From: CAZUMJ01 sp964621605
GTDB taxonomy: Bacteria > Actinomycetota > Acidimicrobiia > Acidimicrobiales > Iamiaceae
Direction: 5' to 3'
Assembly (NCBI GenBank): GCA_964621605.1
Contig: CAZUMJ010000019.1
Span: forward strand, 1-59,298
DNA: 59,298 nucleotides
The position numbers and the translations under genes are program-made. The notes under the pieces were generated by a model. The model was given only the letters and a program-made list of their open reading frames with translations, had not been told where the DNA came from and did not search any database. Below, piece by piece: positions 51,701-59,298 of the stretch (position 1 is the stretch's first letter; every line of letters begins with the position of its first letter).

Positions 51701-53775
51701 GCGGCGTCTCCCGCGCTGATCGGTTCGACCCGCACCGCACAGAGCTTGAACTCGGGCATGTGGCTTGTCGGATCGACAGCGGCAATCGTCAGCAGGTTTG
51801 CCGACTGGTCGCCTCCCCAGTGGAACGGGGCGAACAGCGTGTCAGGTCGCATACCCGGATCGACTTCGGCGTCGAGGAGGAGTGAGCCGCGCCGGCTCGT
51901 GACCCGCACCCGTTCGCCGTCACGCACCCTCAGGCGGTCGGCGGTCAACGGATGGATGTGGAGGGACGGATGCGCGTGCGCGCCGAGCAACGCGGGAATC
52001 GCCCGAGTCTGGGCCCCCGAGTTGTAGTGCGCTCGGTAGCGGCCAGTCGTGAACCACAGCGGATACTCGTCGTCGGGCTCTTCGGCGGCGGGTCGGTGGC
52101 GGACCGGCACGAAGCGAGCCAGTCCGTCAGGGTGCGCGAAGCGCTCCTGGAAGAGGCGCGGCGTGCCGGGGTGGGTCTCATCTGGGCACGGCCAGTAGAT
52201 GCCTCGGGCACGGTCGATGCGGTCGTAGGTGATGCCGGCGTAGTCGGCGCTCGACCCCGCGGTGGCGCGTCGGATCTCATCGAAGATCGCCTCGGGTCGG
52301 GCGGACGGAAACGACGCGCCGTACCCGAGCCGGTCTGCCAACTCGGTGAGGATCGCCAGATCGCTGCGTATGCCTGATGGGGCACGGCGCGCCGAGCGGC
52401 GCCGGATGACCCGGCCTTCCAGGTTGGTCATCGTGCCGTCCTCCTCCGCCCATTGCGTGACGGGTAGGACGATGTCCGCGAGGTCGGTGGTCTCGTTGGG
52501 GAAGGCATCGAGCACGGCGAGGGTGTCGAGCCGGGCGAGTGCAGCCCGTGCTGCCCCGGCGTCGGGTGCTGCCACGGCAAGGTTTGCGCCGACGACCAGC
52601 AACGAATGGATCCCCCCGGGAACGCCGAGGTGGTCGATGATCTCGACGGCACTCCACCCAGGCCCCGGCATGCGTTCGGGGTCGATGCCCCAGACGGCTG
52701 CGACGTGCGCGCGGTCCCGCGCAGAGGTGATCGAGCGGCAACCCGGGAGTTGATCTGCCTTCTGGCCGAGCTCACGACCGCCTTGGCCGTTCCCTTGCCC
52801 CGTGATGCAGCCGTAGCCGGCGCCTGGTCGCCCGATCTGGCCGAGCGCGAGCACGAGGTTGGTGAGGGCGTTGACGGTGTCGACGCCCTTCGTCTGCTGT
52901 TCGGGGCCCCGTCCCGAGAGGAGCATCGTTGCCGGACCCGAGGCCATCAGCTGAGCAGCCCGACGGATGAGCTCCCAGGCGATGCCGGTGCGACGCTCCG
53001 CCTCGTCAGGCCCGCTCGCGAGCACGAGGGAACGCACCGCAGCGAACCCTGTGGTGCGCGCTCGCACGAACGTCTCGTTCACCAGCCCGTCGACGAGGGC
53101 GGCGTGCAACAGACCGTTTGCGAGTGCAAGGTCGGAGCCTGGGATGAGTTGCAGGTGCAGGTCTCCCTCGGCGACGGTCGCTGAGCGCCGGGGGTCGACC
53201 ACGATGCGCGTGCCGCCTGCCTCCCGTTGCGCGTCGATCCATTGCCGGACGGGAGGCATCGTGTCGAGGCAGTTCGACCCCCACAGGACCAGGACATCGG
53301 CGCGCTCGATGTCGCTGACGGGGAATGGCAGGCCGCGGTCTATGCCGAACGCCCGCCTTGCCCCTGCTGCGGCGGACGCCATGCAGAACCGCCCGTTGTA
53401 GTCGACGTGAGGCGTGCCGAGCGCGACGCGTGCGAACTTGCCGACGAGGTATGCCTTCTCGTTCGTGAGTGCGCCGCTGCCGAACACGGCGTTGGCTCCG
53501 GGCCCGTGTGTGCGCCGAGTAGAGCTGAGGCGGTACGCGAGCTCGTCGAGCGCGGCATCCCAACCGGCGGTCCGCAACACGCCGTCCCTCCCGCGCACGA
53601 GGGGGCGCCGGATCCGGTCGTCGCGGCGCAGGAGCTCCGTCGACGTGAATCCTTTGATGCAGAGCTGACCCCGGTTGACGGGGAAGTCGCTGTCGCCACG
53701 AGCAGGACCGTCGCCGTCGTCGAGCAGCATGCCGCATTGGAACGCGCAGTAGGGGCAGTGGGTCGCCGTTGGCAC
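51697..53775 (-). CDS. Assimilatory nitrate reductase, molybdenum subunit (NasA-like)
   Basis: Molybdopterin oxidoreductase of 692 residues. The N-terminal [4Fe-4S] ligands are Cys7, Cys10, Cys14 (CPYCAFQC) and Cys39 (NRGQLCIKG); the GSGALTNEKAYLVGKFAR, CMASAAAGARRAFG and ITGQGNGQGGRELGQKADQLPG segments and a C-terminal molybdopterin dinucleotide-binding domain complete the Nas/NarB type. Context (nasB, nirBD, amt) favours nitrate over formate as substrate. I start at GTG 53775, directly before the Fe-S motif, 7 nt after TACCTT; an upstream GTG start at 53880 would add an Arg-rich tail covering the promoter. Confidence 0.9.
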   Translation of the reverse strand: MPTATHCPYCAFQCGMLLDDGDGPARGDSDFPVNRGQLCIKGFTSTELLRRDDRIRRPLVRGRDGVLRTAGWDAALDELAYRLSSTRRTHGPGANAVFGSGALTNEKAYLVGKFARVALGTPHVDYNGRFCMASAAAGARRAFGIDRGLPFPVSDIERADVLVLWGSNCLDTMPPVRQWIDAQREAGGTRIVVDPRRSATVAEGDLHLQLIPGSDLALANGLLHAALVDGLVNETFVRARTTGFAAVRSLVLASGPDEAERRTGIAWELIRRAAQLMASGPATMLLSGRGPEQQTKGVDTVNALTNLVLALGQIGRPGAGYGCITGQGNGQGGRELGQKADQLPGCRSITSARDRAHVAAVWGIDPERMPGPGWSAVEIIDHLGVPGGIHSLLVVGANLAVAAPDAGAARAALARLDTLAVLDAFPNETTDLADIVLPVTQWAEEDGTMTNLEGRVIRRRSARRAPSGIRSDLAILTELADRLGYGASFPSARPEAIFDEIRRATAGSSADYAGITYDRIDRARGIYWPCPDETHPGTPRLFQERFAHPDGLARFVPVRHRPAAEEPDDEYPLWFTTGRYRAHYNSGAQTRAIPALLGAHAHPSLHIHPLTADRLRVRDGERVRVTSRRGSLLLDAEVDPGMRPDTLFAPFHWGGDQSANLLTIAAVDPTSHMPEFKLCAVRVEPISAGDAA

Positions 53776-53782
53776 CCGGCTG

Positions 53783-53814
53783 AAGGTATGGACGGAGCGT
53801 GTCGGGTCCGTGCA
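53783..53814 (-). promoter_or_regulatory. nasA promoter region, leaderless type
   Basis: TACCTT (53788-53783) ends 7 nt before the GTG. Upstream, GACAC (53803-53799) sits 10 nt before the -10 box and TGCAC (53814-53810) lies 6 nt further, the same spacing as the GlnR-like elements of amt and nirB but with weaker matches. Confidence 0.35.
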
Positions 53815-53875
53815 CCTGCGAGGTCCACGGGGTGAACGGCTCCTCACACGTGACCCCTGTCGGCGTGCGGTCGTC

Positions 53876-53929
53876 GTCACCGGGTGGTCACCGCCGGGAG
53901 AATGTCCCGAAACGGGTCATCCGTACGGT
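53876..53929 (+). promoter_or_regulatory. nirBD promoter with GlnR-like box
   Basis: Four 5-mers at 11-bp period: GTCAC (53876-53880), GTCAC (53887-53891), GAGAA (53898-53902), GAAAC (53909-53913). The first and last match the a- and b-sites of the actinobacterial GlnR consensus. The -10 box TACGGT (53924-53929) follows 10 nt later and ends 8 nt before the nirB ATG. An imperfect palindrome TGTCCCG-AAA-CGGGTCA (53903-53919) overlaps the last element. Confidence 0.5.
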
Positions 53930-53937
53930 GCGGCGCC

Positions 53938-56508
53938 ATGGACCTGAACCTGGACCGAACGGACCTGCTCGTGGTCGGAAACGGGATGGTGGGCCAGCGG
54001 CTCTTGCAGGCACTCCACGACCGCGCCGCCATGCCGGATCGAGTTGTTGTCATAGGCGAGGAGCGCTGGGCGGCCTATGACCGCGTCCACCTGTCCACCT
54101 ACATGGAGGGCGCCACGGTCGAGGACTTGTCGTTGGTCAGCGCGGAGTTGCGATCGCATGCGTCGATCGAGGTTCGACTCGGCGCTCGGGTCACGCGGGT
54201 CGACGCGGAGGCGAAGGTCGCGGAGCTGGACACGGGCGAGCAGCTCGGATTCGCGCAGTTGGTCTTGGCCACCGGGTCAGCGGCGTTCGTGCCGCCGGTG
54301 CCGGGAGCAGATCTCGAAGGTTCGTTTGTGTACCGGACCATCGAGGACCTCGACGGGATGCGCCGTCGGGCCGCGGACCGTGCCCGTGGCGTCGTCGTGG
54401 GTGGTGGGTTGCTTGGGCTCGAAGCGGCGCGCGCGCTGCAGGTGCTCGGCCTCGCCGTCAGCGTCGTCGAGCTTGCACCGAGCCTCATGCCCCAGCAGCT
54501 CGACGTTCGCTCCGGGGGTGTCTTGCGACGACACATCGAGGAATGCGGCGTCGAGGTGTTGCCCGACTCGCGCATCGTCGCGGTACGTGGGGGCGCACAC
54601 GGCGTGGAGGCCGTCGACCTCGAGGACGGCACGGTTCTGCCAGCCGACATCGTCGTGTTCGCCGCCGGTGTCCGTCCCCGTGACGAGGTTGCCCGACTCT
54701 CGGGGTTGGAGGTCGGTCCTCGCGGTGGCGTTGCGGTCGACAGCGCATGCCGAACGAGCGCCCAGGGCATCTGGGCCATCGGGGAGTGCGTGTCGATGGA
54801 CGGTCGGTTGTTCGGCCTTGTTGCGCCGGGGTACGCGATGGCGGACGTCGTGGCCGACCGTCTGGCCGGGGGGAGCGCGACCTTCGTCGAAGGTGACGAC
54901 GCAACCAGGCTCAAGCTTCTCGGCGTGGAGGTCGCCTCGTTCGGTGACGTCCACGCTCGCGCCGATGGAGCGCGGGTCGTGCTGTGGGACGACGAGGCGC
55001 GTGGTGTCGTGAAGCGTGTCGTGCTCGACAACGACGGTCGTCGGGTGATCGGCGGCTCGTTCGTCGGAGATGCGACCGGCTACCTGGAACTGCTGCAGCA
55101 CGCCCGAGACGAGACCGTCATCTCCTCGCCCTCGGAGGAGCTGCTCTTTGGGCAGCTCGGGGGCGGCGATGCCAGCGGGAAGGGCCTGCCGACCGGTCTC
55201 GTGTGCACCTGCAACGGTGTCACCGGCGCAGCCATCGCCGCGCAGGTGGCCAACGGCAGCTGTTCGACCGTCGACGAGGTCAAGTGTGCGACGAGGGCGG
55301 GGAGCACCTGCGGAAGCTGCCTTCCTCTGGTGCGCAAGATCGTCGACCAGGAGCTCGCTCGACGCGGCGACACCGTCGACAGGTCGCTGTGCGAGCACTT
55401 CTCGTACACCCGCCAGGAGCTTGCCGACCTCGTGCGCGTGCACGGCATCCGAACGTTCGTGGAGCTTGCCGATCGGTTCGGCAAAGGCCGCGGGTGCGAC
55501 ATCTGCCGGCCTGCGGTGGCGAGCATCCTGGCGTCCTACTGGAACGAACACGTGCTGGAGCGTGAGCACCTCACCCTGCAGGACACCAACGATCGCTTCC
55601 TGGCCAACATCCAGCGTGACGGCACCTACTCGATCGTGCCGCGCATTCCCGGCGGAGAGATCACGCCCGATCGCCTCATCGTGATCGGGGAGATCGCTCG
55701 CGACTACGACCTGTACCTGAAGATCACCGGCGGGCAGCGCCTTGACCTCTTCGGGGCTCGCGTCGATCAGCTTCCAGAGATCTGGGGTCGCCTCATCGAG
55801 GCCGGCTTCGAGTCGGGGCACGCCTACGGAAAGGCCCTGCGAACCGTGAAGTCGTGTGTCGGGAGCACCTGGTGCCGGTACGGCGTCCAGGACTCGACGG
55901 CGCTCGCGGTGGAGCTCGAGTTGCGCTACCGGGGGCTCCGTGCCCCGCACAAGATCAAGTCCGCGGTGTCGGGATGTGCTCGGGAGTGCGCGGAAGCGCA
56001 GAGCAAGGACTTCGGCGTGATCGCCACCGAACGGGGCTGGAACCTCTACGTCGGCGGCAACGGCGGGATGCGCCCTCGTCACGCTGAGCTGCTCGTCGAG
56101 GGCGTCACAACCGAGGAGCTCATTCGCACGGTCGACAGGTTCCTCATGTACTACATCCGCTCTGCCGATCGCCTCGAGCGCACGGCGGCGTGGATCGAGC
56201 GGCTCGATGGTGGCATCGACCACGTGCGCGACATCGTGGTGCACGACTCGATCGGCATCGCCGCAGAACTCGAGGCCGAGATGGCAGCGGTGCTCGACAA
56301 GTACGAGTGCGAGTGGGCGCGCACCATGCGCGACCCCGAGGCGGTGGCGAGGTTCAGCCACTTCGCCAACGTTGACGCCGCAGATCCGACGCTCGCCTAC
56401 GAACGGGTGCGTGGCCAGCGTGTGCCGGTTGTTGCTGACACCCGAGCGACGAAAGGGAAGGCGATGGAAGACGGTGTTGCTGTGGTGATCTCGGGGCGTG
56501 CGCGATGA
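53938..56508 (+). CDS. nirB: Assimilatory nitrite reductase large subunit NirB
   Basis: NAD(P)H-dependent sirohaem enzyme reducing nitrite to ammonium. The 856-residue product has FAD- and NAD-binding domains (GNGMVGQRLLQAL; VVGGGLLGLEAARALQVLG), a BFD [2Fe-2S] domain (VCTCNGVTG near 421, CGSC near 459), a second Cys-containing BFD-like segment, and the nitrite/sulfite reductase halves with the sirohaem/[4Fe-4S] ligands CVGSTWC (near 640) and CAREC (near 679). ATG 53938 is chosen from the leaderless TACGGT box; the frame is open from 53884 through the regulatory box. It overlaps nirD by ATGA. Confidence 0.96.
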   Translation: MDLNLDRTDLLVVGNGMVGQRLLQALHDRAAMPDRVVVIGEERWAAYDRVHLSTYMEGATVEDLSLVSAELRSHASIEVRLGARVTRVDAEAKVAELDTGEQLGFAQLVLATGSAAFVPPVPGADLEGSFVYRTIEDLDGMRRRAADRARGVVVGGGLLGLEAARALQVLGLAVSVVELAPSLMPQQLDVRSGGVLRRHIEECGVEVLPDSRIVAVRGGAHGVEAVDLEDGTVLPADIVVFAAGVRPRDEVARLSGLEVGPRGGVAVDSACRTSAQGIWAIGECVSMDGRLFGLVAPGYAMADVVADRLAGGSATFVEGDDATRLKLLGVEVASFGDVHARADGARVVLWDDEARGVVKRVVLDNDGRRVIGGSFVGDATGYLELLQHARDETVISSPSEELLFGQLGGGDASGKGLPTGLVCTCNGVTGAAIAAQVANGSCSTVDEVKCATRAGSTCGSCLPLVRKIVDQELARRGDTVDRSLCEHFSYTRQELADLVRVHGIRTFVELADRFGKGRGCDICRPAVASILASYWNEHVLEREHLTLQDTNDRFLANIQRDGTYSIVPRIPGGEITPDRLIVIGEIARDYDLYLKITGGQRLDLFGARVDQLPEIWGRLIEAGFESGHAYGKALRTVKSCVGSTWCRYGVQDSTALAVELELRYRGLRAPHKIKSAVSGCARECAEAQSKDFGVIATERGWNLYVGGNGGMRPRHAELLVEGVTTEELIRTVDRFLMYYIRSADRLERTAAWIERLDGGIDHVRDIVVHDSIGIAAELEAEMAAVLDKYECEWARTMRDPEAVARFSHFANVDAADPTLAYERVRGQRVPVVADTRATKGKAMEDGVAVVISGRAR

Positions 56509-56906
56509 GCGCCGCGGTTGCGCCACCTGTCAGCGTGCTGCCGTGGGCACGGGGGACTCGTGCGCCCCTCCGGAGCATCGAGTGGGTCAGCGTGTGCCCT
56601 ATCGACTGGATCGTCGAGGGCAGCGGCGTCGCTGCGCTGGTCGGTGACCGCCAGGTCGCGGTGTTTCGAGTGCAGGGCGACGAGGTGTACGCACTCGACA
56701 ACTGCGACCCCGCCTCGGGCGCGCAGGTGCTGTCGCGTGGCATCGTCGGCGACCGCGGAGGCGACCCGGTGGTGTTCTCACCGATGTACAAGCACGCCTT
56801 CTCGCTGCAGGACGGCACCTGTGTGAACGACGACGTGGCGACCGTCGAGTGCTACCCCGTACGGGTCCTCCACAAGATCGTGTTCGTAGGCCGGATCATC
56901 AGCTGA
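56505..56906 (+). CDS. nirD: Nitrite reductase small subunit NirD
   Basis: Rieske-fold small subunit of 133 residues. It has the NirD pattern: VAVFRVQGDEVYALDNCDPASGAQVLSRGI and SPMYKHAFSLQDGTCV, where the Cys/His ligands of a real Rieske centre are mostly missing, as usual for NirD, so no cluster is expected. About 25 extra residues precede the conserved domain. The start overlaps the nirB stop (ATGA). Confidence 0.93.
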   Translation: MSAAVAPPVSVLPWARGTRAPLRSIEWVSVCPIDWIVEGSGVAALVGDRQVAVFRVQGDEVYALDNCDPASGAQVLSRGIVGDRGGDPVVFSPMYKHAFSLQDGTCVNDDVATVECYPVRVLHKIVFVGRIIS

Positions 56907-56913
56907 TTCTGTG

Positions 56914-56932
56914 CGTCGAGCAGTGATCGACG
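56914..56932 (+). terminator. Possible terminator after nirBD
   Basis: CGTCGA (56914-56919) and TCGACG (56927-56932) form a 6-bp stem with a 7-nt loop shortly after the nirD stop, in a convergent gap. Confidence 0.35.
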
Positions 56933-57014
56933 TGGGTACCTGCGGCGAGGTCGGTGGGCTCACCGGGAGCTCGCGGTTTGCTCGGGGCCCGAACCACGGT
57001 GCCGCTGCGCGACA

Positions 57015-58127
57015 TCAATCCGCGTCGAGCGCGAGGCGGTAGCCGCGCCGGGTGACGGTCTGGATGGCCGCGCCCGCCGTTCCAAGGCGACGCCGCAGGC
57101 GCGCCATGGTCACCTCGACGGCATGCTCATCGGCCTGCTCCTCTCCCCACACCTCGGTGAGCAGGGTTGCCTTGGAGACGACCACCTCAGGACGGCGTGT
57201 GAGGACGTTGAGCACAGCCCATTCGCGAGCAGAGAGCTCTACTGGCTGCCCCTCGACCAGCGCCTGCACCTGGCGGAGGAGCAATCGCTGACCTGCGAGC
57301 TTCACGGTCGGGGGTGCTCCGAGGTGGGACGCGAGCGCGTGCAGCATGCCGCCGAGGCCTGGCCGGGTCGGGATGACATCCGACGGCACGCCGCAGGCTT
57401 CTCCCGCTGCGGCGCAGTGTGGACCAACCGATGCCACGGCGACCGGTCCGCACAGCGCGCGACGGACCTTGTCTGCAAGCCCGGCGTTGGCGGCGAACTC
57501 GAACAGCTGCGTGAACGCGGACCCGCTGGTGAATGTGATCCCGTCGAGCCGCTGCTCTGCGATGCTCTCCACGAGGCGCGCGACAGCGGTGCTGGCCGCG
57601 ACAGGTTCGCTGCGGTAGGTGACGATCGGAAGCGGGTCGGCGCCCAGCGATCGCAGTCCAGCGAGCAGGTCTTCCGACCCTGCGCTGTCAACCTGCACCG
57701 CGACCCGCACGTCGCTCTGCTGCCTGTCGCTGACGAGCTGCAGCATGTCTGCAGACGTGTAGCCACGGGCAGGATCGGCGACGTGCAAGCCCTGCGCTGC
57801 AGCCTCGCCACTCGTGCGCGGACCGCGCGTCGCGACGACGGCGTTGGCAAACGCCGCGCGCAGCGTGCTGCCGGCCCCGGTCGCATCTGCCAAGGTGAAC
57901 CAAGTGCGGACGCCCCGTGTGGTGGTCAGGAGAACGACCTCCGCGGGGCGGGCGATCAGGTCGCGCGTGGTGGCGTGCAGCGCGGAGATGTCAGCCAGCG
58001 TCCTCGTGTAGCGGAGCGGACAATGGGTCACGTTTGCTCCGAGGGCCTCGAGGAGGAGGCGCTGTTCGGCGGCTCGTCGCTCCGCGGTGACGGCTACGAG
58101 CGCGCCAAGGAGTGGCTGCGAATCCAT
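57015..58127 (-). CDS. NnaR-type regulator: HemD-like domain fused to a winged helix
   Basis: The 370-residue product has an N-terminal uroporphyrinogen-III-synthase-like domain (about 1-255, with the ITFTSGSAFTQLFEFA and GPVAVASVGPHCA segments) and a C-terminal OmpR-type DNA-binding domain (about 280-368: LSAREWAVLNVLTRRPEVVVSKATLL, then VTRRGYRL). Proteins with this layout next to nirBD are known as NnaR in Streptomyces and mycobacteria, where they activate nitrate/nitrite assimilation genes. ATG 58127 is the only start that removes a Ser/Arg-rich nonconserved stretch; CAGGCT lies 7 nt upstream. A biosynthetic HemD role is less likely. Confidence 0.87.
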   Translation of the reverse strand: MDSQPLLGALVAVTAERRAAEQRLLLEALGANVTHCPLRYTRTLADISALHATTRDLIARPAEVVLLTTTRGVRTWFTLADATGAGSTLRAAFANAVVATRGPRTSGEAAAQGLHVADPARGYTSADMLQLVSDRQQSDVRVAVQVDSAGSEDLLAGLRSLGADPLPIVTYRSEPVAASTAVARLVESIAEQRLDGITFTSGSAFTQLFEFAANAGLADKVRRALCGPVAVASVGPHCAAAGEACGVPSDVIPTRPGLGGMLHALASHLGAPPTVKLAGQRLLLRQVQALVEGQPVELSAREWAVLNVLTRRPEVVVSKATLLTEVWGEEQADEHAVEVTMARLRRRLGTAGAAIQTVTRRGYRLALDAD

Positions 58128-58212
58128 TGGCGGGAGCCTGGAGAGCCGCTGTGGCGACGCGGTTACCCGTTCGTTTCGGGCGCGTGAACTCGTGGGTAGC
58201 GCGTCCAGTTCG

Positions 58213-58629
58213 TCAGTTGCCGACGTTGACCGTTCTGAGTCCGGCGGCGCGTGCCGCGGCGAGGAGTTGACCGTCTGCGGCGACGAGCATGGCACCCGGA
58301 GCGAGCGCCGCTGCCAGGTGGACTGCGTCGTAGCCGCGTAGCCCGAAAAGGACTGCAAGGCTGGCGGCTTCAAGGCAGAGCAGGTCGTCCGCGTCGATCC
58401 GGGTGACGCCCGACCAGATCTGGGCGAGATCGGTGAGGAGGCCGTGGGTGGTCTCTCCATCGATTCGTCCCATTCGCCAGGCCCGGGAGATCGCCGCGGC
58501 GACTTCGGTCCTCCCGATGGTGCAGCACATCCGCACATCGGCGGCGCGCCAAGCGTCGTCAGCCGTCTGGCTACCGGCCTCCTCGATGAGCAGCTTCACG
58601 AGCGCGCTCGTGTCGAAGTATGCGATCAC
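58213..58629 (-). CDS. VapC-type PIN-domain toxin
   Basis: PIN-fold ribonuclease of 138 residues with the four acidic metal-binding residues in the expected order: Asp6 (YFDTSALVKL), Glu42 (GRTEVAAAISRA), Asp101 (GYDAVHLAAAL) and Asp119 (VAADGQLLAAA). VapC toxins cut tRNA or rRNA; the target is not predictable. Its ATG overlaps the antitoxin stop, the classic antitoxin-first toxin-second layout. Confidence 0.92.
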   Translation of the reverse strand: MIAYFDTSALVKLLIEEAGSQTADDAWRAADVRMCCTIGRTEVAAAISRAWRMGRIDGETTHGLLTDLAQIWSGVTRIDADDLLCLEAASLAVLFGLRGYDAVHLAAALAPGAMLVAADGQLLAAARAAGLRTVNVGN

Positions 58630-58901
58630 CGCTCGATCAGGTCGCTGACCGGTTCGATGTTGCGTCGGCGCGGTAGTGCAACTGACGGCTGCTCTGGCGC
58701 GACCAACCGGCCGGATTCGACGAGCCGCCGGTAGGCGTCGTCGACGGCCGGCACGATTCGGGCGACGGGCTTGCCGTGGTCGGTCACGGTGATCTCCGCA
58801 CCGTCCCGGACGCTGGCGAGGTGGCGACTCAAGCTGTCGCGGAGCTCACGGACGCCGACGACCTGGGTTTGATCGCGCGGGGCGGATGTGGCGCTATCCA
58901 T
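58626..58901 (-). CDS. VapB-type antitoxin (Phd/YefM-like N-terminus)
   Basis: The 91-residue antitoxin starts with VVGVRELRDSLSRHLASVRDGAEITVTDHGKPVARIVP, the Phd/YefM DNA-binding fold that also serves many VapC toxins, followed by a C-terminal toxin-binding tail. ATG 58901 has a near-consensus TATACT box 6 nt upstream and no Shine-Dalgarno; a longer frame upstream would absorb this promoter and unrelated sequence. Such antitoxins repress their own promoter with the toxin. Confidence 0.9.
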   Translation of the reverse strand: MDSATSAPRDQTQVVGVRELRDSLSRHLASVRDGAEITVTDHGKPVARIVPAVDDAYRRLVESGRLVAPEQPSVALPRRRNIEPVSDLIER

Positions 58902-58907
58902 GGGCGA

Positions 58908-58920
58908 AGTATAGCCATAA
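58908..58920 (-). promoter_or_regulatory. vapBC promoter
   Basis: TATACT (58913-58908) ends 6 nt before the ATG. It overlaps a near-palindromic TATGGCTATA (58919-58910), a candidate operator for autoregulation. Confidence 0.55.
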
Positions 58921-58983
58921 TGGGAGAAGTGCGGACCGGAGCAGGACCCTTGCGGGCGTGGTGCGTGCGCTCGAAGGATGCTC

Positions 58984-59064
58984 CTTGTTGAAGTCGAGGC
59001 GAGCGCCGACCGATGTGGCGATGCCCTGGCCCTGTTGATCGGGGTCCACGGCGAACAGGTCGTT
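58984..59064 (-). pseudogene. Remnant of a GNAT acetyltransferase gene
   Basis: One minus-strand frame encodes LFAVDPDQQGQGIATSVGAR, an intact GNAT motif A, but the sequence on either side in any frame does not continue the fold: upstream it is Arg/Pro-rich and downstream it ends in unrelated residues. A GNAT gene that decayed or was truncated by the neighbouring insertion explains this best. Confidence 0.55.
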
Positions 59065-59250
59065 GTGGCGTCGCAGCCGCCTCGGTGCGTCGCGCGTCCG
59101 TGGTGGCCACGGCCTCCCGTCGTCGTCGACGGCTGTCGCGCTCGGTGCCCCGCGACGGTGCGACCGACGAATGGGCCAGGCATGTCGCACGTGCAGCGGC
59201 GGCCGTTCAGGTCCCCGTGGCGACGAGCGCCGACGGCCTTTACGCGATCA

Positions 59251-59275
59251 GGGGGATCCAGGTGCTGGATCCCCC
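59251..59275 (-). terminator. Hairpin terminator downstream of tRNA-Ala
   Basis: GGGGGATCCA (59251-59260) pairs perfectly with TGGATCCCCC (59266-59275) around a 5-nt loop, starting 6 nt beyond the tRNA 3' end on the minus strand. Confidence 0.75.
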
Positions 59276-59281
59276 CGTCTG

Positions 59282-59298
59282 TGGAGCTAAGGAGAATC
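59282..59298 (-). tRNA. 3' end of a tRNA, probably tRNA-Ala (truncated by window edge)
   Basis: Read on the minus strand, the last 17 bases give the end of a T-loop (GATT), the 3' half of a T-stem (CTCCT), the 3' acceptor strand TAGCTCC and discriminator A. The acceptor has U at position 70, as needed for the G3-U70 pair that marks tRNA-Ala. CCA is not encoded. The anticodon lies outside the window. Confidence 0.7.

Noticed and set aside
51697..53775. NasA-like protein as a formate dehydrogenase
   Set aside because: The molybdopterin family is shared, but coupling to a NasB-like subunit and the nirBD/amt context favour nitrate reductase.
57015..58127. Reading the HemD-like protein as the biosynthetic uroporphyrinogen-III synthase
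   Set aside because: The fused OmpR-type DNA-binding domain and the position beside nirBD fit the NnaR regulators better; no haem biosynthesis genes are adjacent.

Overview
The window is high-GC, gene-dense DNA from an actinomycete-type bacterium. An MreB rod-shape operon, class II (plant-like) DAHP synthase, an LLM-class flavin enzyme of the F420 type, two TadE-like proteins plus a TadG-like protein, and an NnaR-type regulator (HemD-like domain fused to a winged helix) all point to Actinomycetota. The fatty-acid catabolic content and gene order make a member of the Acidimicrobiia plausible, but this is inference. Two runs of exactly 100 N (20860-20959 and 29965-30064) are scaffold gaps, so three contigs are joined and adjacency across the gaps is not proven.

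Region by region. 1-8635: cell-shape operon mreB-mreC-mreD-mrdA(PBP2)-rodA, then a structured leader and an RNase E/G gene with a long disordered N-terminus. 8636-9780: rplU-rpmA (L21, L27) and a small unknown gene. 9777-14408: dgt (opposite strand) and a three-gene Tad-type minor pilin cassette closed by a strong hairpin. 14439-20859: obg, proB, murJ, a GNAT gene and proA, whose last codons fall into the first gap. 20960-29964: a MoxR/VWA pair, a GH15 glucosidase/trehalase, an SDR, a 27-bp tandem repeat, a secreted serine hydrolase, a GNAT protein and an LLM flavoprotein. 30065-37485: cysH (APS reductase type), class II DAHP synthase, a group 2-like sigma-70 factor, a stand-alone NuoF-like flavoprotein, and the nadD - degenerate LCP protein - rsfS operon. 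37519-47119: a catabolic block with three acyl-CoA dehydrogenases, two acetoacetate-decarboxylase-fold proteins, an ABC1/UbiB kinase-like protein, a limonene-epoxide-hydrolase-like protein, an amidase and a PIG-L deacetylase. 47138-58127: a lipoprotein, then an inorganic nitrogen island: glnB-amt, nasB-nasA (nitrate reductase), nirB-nirD (nitrite reductase) and an NnaR-like regulator. 58213-59298: a VapBC-type toxin-antitoxin pair, a GNAT gene remnant and the truncated 3' end of a tRNA-Ala.

How the genes work together. The nitrogen island encodes nitrate to nitrite (NasA with electron-transfer subunit NasB), nitrite to ammonium (NirBD), ammonium uptake (Amt) and nitrogen sensing (PII), with the regulator beside them; no nitrate transporter or sirohaem synthesis gene is visible. 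The amt and nirB promoters and start codons are nearly identical over 23 bp and carry similarly placed 11-bp-periodic elements that resemble GlnR boxes; nasA has a weaker version. Many genes have a TAnnnT box 6-10 nt before the start codon and no Shine-Dalgarno sequence, which indicates frequent leaderless transcription and was used here to choose several starts.
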